NCBI GenBank assembly: GCA_036852015.1 | Contig: JAANDG010000116.1 | Location: 62,001-126,000 of the forward strand | Origin: Pelodera strongyloides | Taxonomy: Eukaryota > Nematoda > Chromadorea > Rhabditida > Rhabditidae | Direction of reading: 5' to 3' | Length of the DNA stretch: 64,000 nucleotides | In this document: positions 20,461 to 32,000 of the stretch, in pieces | How the letters are laid out: each line of letters opens with the position of its first letter | Position numbering within the stretch: position 1 is the first letter of the stretch | Translations under genes and position numbers: made by a program | Notes under the pieces: generated by a model | The model's database searches: none | The model's input: the letters and a program-made list of their open reading frames with translations, nothing else | Told to the model about the DNA's origin: nothing

Positions 20461-23400
20461 CTCTCTCTCTCTTTCCCCATATCTCCCTCTCCCCCTCTCT
20501 CTATCTCCCTCTCTCTCTTTTTGTCCCTTCCGAATACCTCTCATCTTATAAACGCTTCCTCCCTGCTTGTACATCATCTGATAGCCATCGATTAGATGAG
20601 CAAGTGACTCTGCGATTCCCATAGTGGGTACGGTAATCAGCTGAAATCAATCAATAAATCAATAAGTATATGTCAATCGATATATTAACAAACTCGTATG
20701 CTACCAATCACTTGTCATGTGACCGAAGATGACAACCAACGACCACTGCCAACCTGAGCCTACTAGATAGCCAGATGAAATTGCTCACAATTAGTTGCTC
20801 ATGGAATAATAAGAAAAACGGAGAATACTAATTACCATCGGTTGCGCTGTACCGCTCATTTTCATTTGAACAATTGCCTTTTCTGGGTCCTTTTCCATTT
20901 TTCGTACTGAGATTTCCAGGACGGCGCGGAGTTCGGCAAGCCGCGAGAGCTGAAAAGGGTACTGTACCATTTGGGAACACAGGCAAAGGGGGTACTGTAG
21001 AAACACAGAATAATGTACCATTCATCGAAACAGGAAAATGTTACTGTACCATTTGCAGGAATAGAGACGTATGTCATTTGCGCAACCATTATAGGGTACA
21101 CTACCCTTAGGAGCCGGACAGGGAGGTCCCTCCCTAGGGTAGGCCTAACACGGCTCACGAGTATATGATGCCGACACCTATATTCTATAGAATCTTACAT
21201 CACATCGCTCGTTGATCCGGTAAGACATGGCGACTTCTGGCCCGACGAGGAGGTCAACAGGGGCACTCCAACCAGCCTAGATGAAGAATAGTTTACAACT
21301 AACAAGTTTAAATACTTCCCCCTCCATCCGATTCTTGGAGAACTCGTTGCTAGTTTCATATTTCTTCTTAAAGCTTAATACCGGCTGGTTTTTGAAACGC
21401 ATCGCATACAACTAATTCTTACGTATTTATGCTAATTTGCTCGAATTTAGCTCGACTTTTTATTCTAGTTTATGTTCATTGCATATGCTGCATAAGAATG
21501 CTGATGTACTCGATGCGTTTCAAAAAACAGGTCGGAGGTTCGCTTTAATAGTTTTCCACGCTACACATAATCTAACGTGTTCGAAGTCTAGAAATTTGCA
21601 TTGAGATACAGTGTCACGACTTCGACAGATATAAACCAAGGGGCACATCTTCAATAGGAGATGATATACGTAGAAACAATTAATCCCAAAAAACTTACCC
21701 CAATGCTCGCTTTGAATATTTCCAGGTCGAATTTGACAATGTCGATCAATATTCCCAGAGATTTGAGAACAGAATCGGTGGCCGAAAGAACACTGTATTT
21801 CTTCACCAATGACATGAAGTGTTTCTTGAGGTGACTGGGCTGAAAACTTTGGATATTAATATGTACAGTAATCCAGCACACGTAACATATTCATTGTTTG
21901 TATATTGCTTCGGACTCCCTAATTGTTGAAATTACTAAAGACACTACTAAATGCCAGAGGCCGTTTTCACAAAAATTTAACGCTGGGGTAGGTTATAAGG
22001 CATCTCTTGTTTAGCTTGCTCCCTTCGCTTCCTCTGCTTTTGACGGGCAGCAAGCGAAGGTCGATAGAACACGCTAAACAGGAGACGGTAACTTACCAAA
22101 GCGTTTAATTTTTGTGAAACCGGCCACTGGATGAAAACGCTTACCTTCATATTACTTTTCAAGAGCACCGATTCAGGGATAAAAGTATTCAACGCGGCTT
22201 CAGAATCGATACCGTCGATGTCGAGCTTGTTGTCCATACAATGCTTGCTAAAGTGTTTATTTATTAAGATGCAAGTTAAATAGTTTTCGCCGGTTGACTT
22301 ACTAGGGATTTATACACGTTTACAGGAATTACAGACAATTTGCCCTCTGTGTAGAGAGGGAGATATCGATATAGATGGATAGAGACATAATAAAATCAAT
22401 TAATAAATGGAAGGGAATAAAAGTAGATAATAGATAATAGATATTCACTCGACATACATCGCAATGGTATCACGCAGCCAAATTACAGAATATTCAATTT
22501 TGGAAAAGTATATGGAAACTAACGGTTGCCTGTCGAGGTACTCCCTACAGACCCTGAGAGCGGCAAGTTCCAATGCAGGCTCTATACTCACTTTCCAGGC
22601 CACATGGCCAAGAAAGTCCTCGAAAACCTGAAGGGAAAAAAAAATCATAAATATTAAATCCGCATTGTACCTAGTATCGGACAGATAAATATGAGGGACT
22701 TTTAGTTTGTTCCGTATTTTCATACTACCAGTGTTTTGCATTTTGCCGCAGTATTTCTTATGTATGCGTGGATTCATCAATAGACATTATATTATTAAAT
22801 ATGTCTATTATTTTTTTTCATCATCCTTCCAGTATCAACTTGTATCATTATCATCAATGAACAAGAAGGGATCTCGCACCTGTTCATGTAGATAGAAGAA
22901 AGCCTTAGCTTCCGTCAATAATAACTCATAAGCCGATTGTGGGACAAATCGAAGTCGGAGCTCGAATCTGAAGTTTTCTTTTTTTTATCGTTTTTAGTAA
23001 TTGTCAGCAAACATGACTGGACACGGAACATGCATTCCTTGAGTAAACTATATTCTGTATTTTTTTATTCCTATATTCCTAGTCACTGAAGTTGGTTGGA
23101 ATTTGGAATGTGATGGGGTTGCAAGTATCCCAAAAATACGGTGTGATTCTGTCAATACTACCGTATTTCTGCACGAAACCTGCATATATAATACGAAAAA
23201 TAAAAAAAATATTGTAAAAAAAATGTTCCAAAATACTGTAAATTTTCACCATACTTGGAAACCCCATTATACATTTCCTCCAACTTACTGTAGTTGTGCG
23301 GAGCTAGTGCTGGCTTGGAGCTGGTGTGCGTAAAGGCTGCGCACGTGCCGCACTAATAAGTTCGGATGCAACCATATCGCGTCGTGTGAAGAACAGGGCG

Positions 23401-26400
23401 ATGGACCGACTGGAAATTTATAATTATGTTAATTTTTCACAAAATAAATTCTATTATCTGGTCTAGAAATAAATCAGCTAGGGAAATACAGTTATTATCG
23501 AAGTTCTCGAAATATGGCACAGAACATAAGGATACTTTGAGCCAAATGAGCGCGGCTTACTGTGCGACTTGAAAAAGTCGTGCGCCGAGTTAAAGCGATC
23601 AAAATAGATAAGATACAACGGCGAATACAATAGCACAGGTGTGCGACGCATGTAAGTTAGATGCGAAAAACGCTCACCCTGGTTTGGCAAACTACTGGCG
23701 CTTATGCAGCACCTCTCAATTTCTTTTCTTATTTCCTTCTTTGCACAATGGACTGCCAAGCATAGCGGCGCCCGAATGGCGCACATACGTGGAAATACCA
23801 TATACTTACCAACTAGTCGTAGAGCAAAGTGTGCGTGGGCCACGGATGAAATATCAATTCCGTTGAGAACTACGTGAAGGACACGCTGAAAATAATTTAG
23901 TAATTATATATTTTATCGCATCACCACGGAAAAAACGTTATGGTTGTTATGCTGTCTTACACAGTAATATATATTATTATAATAGTATTATATTATTTTT
24001 CCAAGAATAACCACTGCACTTGTATTGCTCCCTTGGTTTTCCCCATAAAATTCGAATCTTATGTACATCGCACAACATATAGACCATAGAGTTTCCCACA
24101 TTATTGAAAAACAGTGGATGCCAATTCACGTAGAAATAATGTGAGAAAATGATGGGTCTGGGACAATTTGCACTTTATACAAAGATGTGAAAACTATAAA
24201 ATTGCAACTTTCTACACACTGATGAAACTTGTGTGGTGCGCGGCGAAACCCAGCGCAGCGGGTGCGGCATAGGGTGCACTACTTTTTTCTTCGCTGCGCA
24301 TCGCCAAACATTCGCGGCGCACCGTCACAGTTTAGCGTTGCATAGAATGTGAAATTATATGGTTAGAGGATGTTCCACCAACAGTAAATCAGATAAGAAT
24401 ATACCACCACAGATCGCCACCAAACAGATCTACCACCACATGACAGTAGTTTTATTGTTTCACAATCAGAAACTAATATAGAGTCCCCTGGCAAAGCCTC
24501 ACCAGGAATCGTGTACAATGGAATGCAACATGGGACTCGCAGCTGTCAAATCGACCTTGACGCTGAAGTACGAGTCGTCAAGGTAATTAAGGTAAGGTAA
24601 GGCAAATTTAAATATCATATTAATTATATGAACCAATCCATATTAATAACTAGAAATAATGACAAAATAATAATTTTTGATGTTTTAGAATTTGTTTCAC
24701 TACGCTTGGCATAGTTGCATTGGGTGTTCCGCACTGAACGACCAGCAAATGGAGGCGTGGCTCAATGCGTACGCGCGCTGGAGGCGCGACAGTGGTCGCG
24801 AGTTCGAATCCACCCACGAGGGCTCTGTGATGTCTTATTTCAGGGCTAGACCTTGCCGGGCTTGCTCGGAGTTGGGATGGGAGATAGAAGTACTGTTATT
24901 TAAGATGTGATCACCGGACCTTATAGTGATCCCAGTCATAGGTTTCAGACAATTTTGTTATCTTATAGTTTATGTACTGTACTTTGTAGTATAATAACCA
25001 AAAGCACAAAAAAAATAATAAATTACGCATCTAGCAATAAACCATTCCCATTTTCGTATTATTTTCATGTGGTACGTGGGTACCCCGAAAGCGAGGTGTG
25101 TAGCGCAAACGTATTTTTTCGCGTAGAAGTTTACGGCGTGGCTAAAACTCTAAAACTAATAAATTACTCCCATGTGCATACGTAAATTATGTGCACCTAA
25201 TTGCGGATTAGCCGACATGTTAGCCCAAATATGTTAGGTAGAAAAATTCAACATTTTGGGTTTTTGACCGTAAAGAAGCTAGAGAGAAGTGCAACTTCAG
25301 CACGCGTATAATATGCAAACTGGTTAAAATTAGTTTAAACTCCCTAGTTTGGTTTCTCTAGTTCTAGTTTGCTCAATAGTACATCCCCATGTCTTATCTG
25401 ATAGATTAGTCTTTCAACGATATGCGGCATACATTAAAGGGGTCAGCCAGGCGGGCGAACTCAGCATATGACGTATTGATCAATACAAATTTGCATACGA
25501 TAATGACGGTGATGAATTAGGAGATTTAAAATGCAGATACGGTAGTCAATCATAGTGCCGACTTATAAGCAATGCGCGCTAATTAGAGGAGAGATGCTTA
25601 CGGAAGCTACGTTTGTGTTTTAAAAATTTCCCGAAACTTTCTTGAATTAACTGAGCACTGAAAACTACATGCTAGTTTGCGAAACTACATATTTCGAGAG
25701 GTTTCCGTCGTTTAAAGCGGTATGACAGGCGGTTTTTGTACCGGATTTTAGAAACTCCATTTCCACGCATGCATCATATGCAAATGAGTATGATTATAAT
25801 AAAAAATCGAGCTCAATTCGAGCTCACTCAGCATAAATACATAGGAACACCGTCGTCCATCATAAGCTTCAAAGGCTTGTTTGCTTGATAAGGACCCTTT
25901 GCAGTGATACCAAGCTGATAATTCTGCGGAGCCCCGTAAGCGCATCGGCGAATGAAAACAAACAAATAAACCACCAAGTACAACTCTTTGGCACCAAAAC
26001 AAATTTATCATAATACCAGTCGGCTCACGCCGCCTGAGTCGACTTACATGGAAATATGATTGGTTTAGCATGGGCATACTTATATACAAAGCTTCAAACG
26101 TATCATAAGAAATTCAAATAATACTAAACAACTACATATGCATACTTCGATACTGAGCTGCGAAACTCTTTTTATACCCGAACACGAAATTTGCATTTCC
26201 GTAACGCACATCGGTATGCGGATTAGGCTACAGTTACTCTTTTATATAATAAGATATTTTATTGTTTTTGTGTAGTCTGCCGTCAAATTGGGAAAAATTC
26301 ACCTTGAGGCTAGATTTCTGCGAGAACCATCGTTCACTATATCTCGAGCAAAAGGTGTGATGGATGTGCGAGCCGATCAGTTTAACTTTTTGTGTGGATC

Positions 26401-28011
26401 CGGCAGAGAACGAGAGTCACTTATTGCGGGAGCATTGGGAACGCAAGAGGACATAGATATAAAGAACAACAGAGAGCACTGTGAAAGTCAGAGTACAGAC
26501 ACCGAAACGTAGCATAGAATAAAGGTAAAGATAAATTTTGCAGGAAAATATGAAGTAGAACAAGGCTTGCTGCCGAAAATTTGGACATTTGGTGCAACAC
26601 GAATACACATTGGGTATTTCCGGAATGCTATTTCCTGATTACGATACAGTATTTTATTGAGGCAGTAACGTTATGGGTATGGTAGCCTCACAGCTAGAGT
26701 AAAGAAATGTTCACTGAAATTCTGAAATGCCAACTTATACCTTTGTGATACAACTTATGGGTTGTATCAGTTTTAAGCAAATACACTCTACTAGTAATCA
26801 AATCTTCATTGATTTATTGAATATTTATTGTTTGATGTTATTGTATTCCGCACAACACCTGGCTAACCTCTATCACCGTTAGTTCACGTCCACAAATATC
26901 CCATGTATCTCGTTTGTAACGAGCAAATCCCATTAGAGGTGCGCCCACGTGCGGGCGTTATTGCATTGTAGGAGGCGAGGGGGCGCGCACCGCGACTAAC
27001 TATGTATTTTCATATTCTAGCGGATGATAGGTGAATTTTCAATGAAAGGCTAGTTCAGAGGAATTTACGAATCTTGTAAAGAAAAATCTACTGTCCTTTT
27101 CCTTCAGTGACGTGATATCGAGCAAATAATTGCTTCCTTGAATATCATATCAAATAAGTAATGGACAACGCCCTCTTGGGGCTATTTCTCTCTTCTCTCC
27201 CTCTCATTCTCTTCTCTCTCTCTCTCTCTCTCTCTCTGTCATTCTCTGACCAGTTGCAGAAGCCAATGTACACATAAGAAGACAGAAACTATTGGGCTAT
27301 ATGCTCCAGGGAACACCCTTCAATTACACGGAGAAAGAATATTTGGTGTGGCCGAGAAATGGGGCGTTGGAAGATATACATATACATTGATGTTTACAAC
27401 CAGTAAATTGTGAAAGTTCACAAAGAATATATTCACATTTAATTTAGTAAGAGTTGATGGGGTTTTACAGGTTTTTACAGAAATCTACAGTATTTTGGAA
27501 CTACACGGGAATATTTTTTTAATTTTTCATATTATATATGCAAGTTTCGTGCAGAAATACGGTAGTATTGACAGAATCACACCGAATTTTTGAGATACTT
27601 GGAAATCTTATAAGAAATGAACTGCGTATTTTACTGGTAACAAGCAAACACTAATGGTGCTGTAATTTTTTAACATAAAATTAGCGTTTTGACTATAGAT
27701 GTCAATCCTCAAGATAATAAAGAGAAGGGGCTAGAAGAATAATATGACCCAGGTTCAGGTACAGAGACCCATCTAACACATATGATATGCAAATTTTTCA
27801 ACAAAAAATATTGGGCTAAGATTACTAAAGACCATGAAGATACATATAAAATTAAAAGGAAAATTTTAACATTTAAAAATGTAATGTAAATTATTATTAT
27901 TCATCATTATTAATAAATACCGCAAACACTAACCTCTACAGTAGTTTCCTCGTCGTATCTTACGGCTTTCGAGCCGTTATTAACTAGAAATACCCGGACT
28001 ATGCTGTCCAT
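18729..28011 (-). CDS. kin-32: Focal adhesion kinase (FAK/Pyk2 family), partial
   Basis: FAK is a cytoplasmic tyrosine kinase that relays integrin and adhesion signals. Fourteen phase-compatible exons were assembled: 27934-28011 (start), 23810-23885, 23289-23409, 22880-22967, 22524-22627, 22145-22247, 21699-21839, 21199-21276, 20836-20949, 20538-20640, 20329-20406, 19816-19916, 18972-19056 and 18729-18829, totalling 457 residues. The FERM domain covers about residues 1-335: MDSIVRVF start, AIWLHPNL, FELRLRFVP, ALELAALRVCR, LLVGPEVAMSY and SLAHLIDGY, all collinear with vertebrate FAK. A linker of about 25 residues follows. The kinase N-lobe then shows the Gly loop GGGQFGNVYKG, the VAIK lysine, QES in helix C, and IISLIGVCMDNPMWLVMEL up to the hinge. 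The C-lobe (HRD, DFG, activation-loop tyrosines), Pro-rich region and FAT domain were not found downstream. The gene symbol follows the C. elegans orthologue. Confidence 0.9.
19096..19278. mobile_element. TTAA-type MITE, family A/A'
   Basis: Left end TTAGCGGTAAGACGGCTGG and right end AATCGGCCTTTATTTCTC then TTTAA. It lies in a FAK intron, and its right TTAA is also the left TTAA of the next element. Confidence 0.7.
19275..19689. mobile_element. TTAA-flanked palindromic MITE, family B
   Basis: TTAAAGGGTCAGGCCCATTT at the left and AAATGGGCCTGACCCTTTAA at the right are perfect inverses, bounding 415 bp. The inner arms (ATTTTTGATGATTCCATC and its inverse) extend the palindrome. It sits inside a FAK intron. 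Confidence 0.9.
20056..20178. mobile_element. Palindromic MITE, family F, copy 2
   Basis: Same inverted ends as 10671-10798 (GGCCGTATTCACCAACACAC and its inverse). It lies in a FAK intron. Confidence 0.85.
20419..20523. repeat. CT microsatellite
   Basis: Interrupted CT run in the FAK intron between the last FERM exon and the linker exon. Confidence 0.9.
21368..21548. mobile_element. TTAA-flanked MITE, family A
   Basis: TTAA and a family A inverted end are present at both sides, with the core GCATATGCTGCATAAGAATG. It lies in a FAK intron. Confidence 0.8.
21959..22125. mobile_element. Palindromic MITE, family G
   Basis: GGCCGTTTTCACAAAAATT at the left and AATTTTTGTGAAACCGGCC at the right are inverted. 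I see only one copy in the window. It lies in a FAK intron. Confidence 0.75.
23113..23267. mobile_element. Palindromic MITE, family H, copy 2
   Basis: ATGGGGTTGCAAGTATCC at the left and the inverted ATACTTGGAAACCCCAT at the right. It lies in a FAK intron, in the opposite orientation to copy 1. Confidence 0.8.
24735..24815 (+). repeat. tRNA-like (Pol III A/B box) sequence
   Basis: GTGGCTCAATGCG resembles an A box and GCGAGTTCGAATCC a B box. Pairing of the acceptor stem is poor, so I treat it as a tRNA-derived repeat. Confidence 0.45.
25712..25870. mobile_element. TTAA-type MITE, family A' (right end unclear)
   Basis: TTAAAGCGGTATGACAGGCGG starts the element and an A-type core follows. The right inverted end could not be placed. 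Confidence 0.5.
26014..26255 (-). mobile_element. Helitron-like non-autonomous element, copy 2
   Basis: Near-identical to 2090-2330, with the same termini (TCTTATTATATAA and the hairpin plus CTGG on the minus strand). It is inserted in FAK intron 1. Confidence 0.65.
27457..27607. mobile_element. Palindromic MITE, family H, copy 3
   Basis: Shares the core TTTCGTGCAGAAATACGGTA and the ATGGGG end with the other two copies. The right end is decayed. Confidence 0.65.
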
Positions 28012-29077
28012 TCTTACTTAGAAAATCGGTTGCATTTGGAGGAAAATAACGTTGAATATTATTGTTGCAGCTTGAAGTATACAAGCGCCCAACGTCTGGC
28101 AATTTTCCAGTAACGAAAATCACTAATACCGGCTGTCTACGCTATTCGTAGTAGGTGGGGTGAAAGGGTACGGTAGCTTCGAGCCGGGTCCAACAGCGGC
28201 TTGCCTCTAAAAAGACGAACGATCGCACGGGTAGAGTCACAGAGGAGCCGGTTCTAGGGGATCGATCTTTAATCTTGGAATGGTCATCCATTGATTTATT
28301 CATATTTATTGATCAGTTGGGACTTGTTAGGAGGGCCAGATGTTCCCTAGGGTTGGACGCCACTAGTAACATCGCTTGTGTTCATATAAGGTCTTGTTTT
28401 CACACACTATAAGCAATGATTTACTCAATGCTGTTTTACTCAATAATTCTCATGTTGTATGTGTCATTGGACAAGGTATATTCCATTGTTTAAAGCTATA
28501 TGTAATACTTCTGTACGAGAATTTAATGACCAGAACACCTTCAATGTAATCTTTGTAAAGATTTTTGTATATTTTGCGGTTTTAAACTTATGATATGCTG
28601 AATCTCAGTATATGTATCTATTTTCTGTAAATAAATTATTCTAATGTAAGTAATGAACAACTGGAATTTTTTTAAAAGCATAAAAGCAAAAGAATAACAC
28701 GCTAAACATAATTTTAAGGTACTGTATCACTTAATTTGCATATATTCAAATTTTTATAAATGCGTTTACTGTAAAAGGTCATAATTCGTGCAGTGTTAGT
28801 ACGTACCTACCGTATTTACACACAATTATCACGTGTTTTTTAATTTTTGCGGTCGGATTGAAAAACTTTTGTTCTGAGATTCCTCCAAGGTGTAAGATAC
28901 ATTTACAAAGTATAAGATACATTTATTGCTTTGTTGTTCGTCCTACAAGTGTTTTTTTTTTTGTTCTTTTAAGAGTCATAGTTTTGTGCCTACTTTATCA
29001 GTGTAAAACGAACTTATTTACTCGATGTTTGCTCAAATGCACATATCATATCACCATTATTATTGTTTTATTTTCAG
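28012..29077. promoter_or_regulatory. Divergent intergenic region, FAK / V-ATPase d
   Basis: About 1.1 kb separates two start codons on opposite strands, so promoters for both genes must lie here or overlap. I do not recognise a specific core promoter element. AT-rich tracts are concentrated near 28500-29070. Confidence 0.5.
29071..29077 (+). other. Splice acceptor 14 nt before the V-ATPase d start codon
   Basis: TTTTCAG preceded by a T-rich tract lies 14 bases upstream of the ATG. It is either the 3' end of a 5'-UTR intron or, given the likely nematode origin, a spliced-leader trans-splice site. Sequence alone cannot separate the two. Confidence 0.6.
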
Positions 29078-29091
29078 TGGGTTAAACGGCA

Positions 29092-32000
29092 ATGGGTGAG
29101 TTTTTCTTCAACATTGACCACGGATATCTGGAGGCTTTGATCCGTGGATTCAAGGTAACTTTTATTTATTTATTTTTTGCTGTTGACGCTGTTCTTGCTC
29201 GCTACGATTATATTTCTGGTTCTCGAGTGTTCTAATGACTTCGGATTTTAATTGTTAAAACCTTTTGATTGCTTATTACAGTGTGCGTACTATCCACTAT
29301 ATTTATTTGTTTGTAGAGTGGAATCCTTTCCCAGACGGATTATGCCAACCTCGTCCAGTGCGAGACTCTTGAAGGTTGGTTTTTTTGACGGTAAACGAAA
29401 CCTAATAGATCCATTTAGTTATTGATAAAGTCTGTGCATATACACACTTTATAGTAATTCTACTTAGTTGGTACGTATTTCAGATTTGAAGCTGCACGTG
29501 CAGTCGACGGATTATGGAAACTTCCTCGCCAATGAGCCCGGAGCAATCACGGTTAGTTTTTGTCATATATGGTTTGAGACATTCATTTATACACTACGGT
29601 AACATTTCTTCATAAAAATGGAAATTATGTAGTTTTTTATTTCCCCTCACTTGAGTGATTGAGTCTGTCAACATTTGTTTAATACATCTTACCATTCTTT
29701 TCTGGCGTCTAATCATAGTCTAGCCCACCAGCGAGCTCACCGGCGAACCACCGCCGGAATTAGAATATTGCATAAATTAGGAGGGCTTATTGTTGAACCA
29801 CCCCCCCGATTAGAATATTCAACATGAAGACTTAGGCGGTACATCAGAAATTCAGAAACGTATCATAAATATACGATGTTTCGCGAAGCACCTCCGGACT
29901 CAGCGGCGATGTTTATCTCCGGGGTCTAAGCCAAATCTGCAACCCTCGAACCTTTTGTTTCTAGGTCCAAGTTATCGATGAGCGTCTGAAGGAAAAGCTG
30001 GTAACTGAGTTCACCCATCTGAGAAACAACTGCCTCGAGCCGCTGGCCACTTTCCTCGACTACATTACGTGAGTGTTACTATTATTTATTTATTTTTTTA
30101 AGTTGCGTGTACTTGCTCGCCGACTTGTTTGTTTCTTTGCTGTGCGTTACAATAGTGGTATCAAGGAATCATCTCCCTGATGCATCTCTGTTTGTTATTG
30201 TGATAGATTACGTTGGTTTTTCCAAAGTACCAGTACCATGCGCGGCTCACAAATCTTCTTCCGAGGCAATCTGAGTTTTTAACAATTTTGCGAAACATAG
30301 TGATTTTTCCAAGAAAAAAAAGTACGCAGTTCACAGCCATTGGTGCTCAAGCATAAAAGGGAAGGGAGATTGGTGTCGTTCGTTTGCTAAGCAAATTGGT
30401 AGCGTTTCTTTACATTTCGGCCCAAAATTGTCTAGGTTCGGTTTCACGTTCAACCGTGCCGTATGCACGAACCCCGGGGATATGTTCCCAGCTCTCAGTG
30501 GGAGGTGAGAGAAAGAGAAGGATGACACGAATCAGAGACACGCAGAGACAAATTCTCCCAACGGCTCCCGCTGTTCGTGCGAGTACAATTTCAATTCATT
30601 TTAGGTACTCGTACATGATTGACAACATCATCCTCCTTATCACTGGAACTCTTCACCAACGCCCAATTGCTGAGTTGATCAGCAAGTGCCACCCACTCGG
30701 ATCCTTCGAACAGGTAGTAATAATAATAATAATAATAATAATAAAATTGTTTACCGGTATCATTATTATTATATTAATATTATTACTAACTCAATGATCA
30801 CTCCTGCCAACACTGCGTTATCATCTCCCGTAAACCTCGCGGTGCACTGGATTGATGTAGTCACTGGGTTTTATGTTAGCATTGTGAAACATTCTGTTTT
30901 GCAACAAAAAATTGTATTTACAAAAGTGAAAATGCTTCTGAAATGTCTTTCTTTTTATATAAAAACACGGATCTGAGAAGTAAAATAGTATACTAAGTTA
31001 TATGTACACAAATTATAGAATTGTATAATTACATACACTTGATTTTATTTACTTCTAGATGGAAGCCATCCACATTGCTTCTACACCCGCCGAGTTGTAC
31101 AATGCCGTGCTGGTTGATACACCTCTCGGTGAGTTAATTCTACTTGTTTATTTTCTGAATATTTATGTCAATGTTTAATCACAGTTATCAAAACCCGTGC
31201 GTAAATAGAGCATGGAGTTAGTGACGTGTTTGGTGGCCGTAGCAGAAGCATGTTGTAACGGCACATTTAGTACCGTTAAATTTGCATTAGCAATAAATGT
31301 TCTAATCCATTCCGGAGGTGATCACATATTCACTACGCCCAGATGTTTATCACTTAATATGGATTCTATATTTAAATCAACCCTTGTGGTGAACCTTCTT
31401 CGCGCACATTTTACATTCCTAGGGCACGTCCGTATGTAGTGTGGATATATTAAATTGAATCACTAAGTGTTGACACGGGATAGAATATTAACAATTTTCA
31501 GCCAACTATTTCGTTGACTGCATCAACGAGCAAGACTTGGACGAGATGAATGTCGAGCTTATTAGAAACACATTGTACAAGGTTGGTGTTTGGGTTTTGT
31601 ACTTTGTAGTTTGATTACGACGATACGTTGTCTCCTGATTATTTAGTGAGCATTTTGCGGTTGTCAGAGCTGTTTTGCTCGGAACGACTTTTATTAGTCC
31701 GTTTGTAGTTTGATTACCTTGCATTTTGTTCCCTGCCTTATTTCTTTCAATTCCTCTTTCAAACGTTGATTAGTACATATTCTCATTTCAATTCTGATTG
31801 TAATAATCATTCATCATAAATCGTTGCAGGCCTACATCGAAGACTTTTACCGTTTCTGCAGCGGACTGGGAGGAAAGACCGCCGAGGTCATGTGCGAGAT
31901 TCTTGCTGTAAGTTTGGTTCATCTTTTTGATTTTGCAACACCTTGTATAAAATTTGCATTCATGACTAGTTGGTGACCCAAGCCGGTATCTTTATATTGA

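Larger units (their letters stand above)
23886..27933 (-). other. Large first FAK intron (about 4 kb)
   Basis: No host exon was recognised inside. It carries a tRNA-like segment at 24735-24815, a family A' MITE from 25712, a Helitron-like copy at 26014-26255, a CT microsatellite at 27183-27240 and a family H MITE at 27457-27607. Confidence 0.6.
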
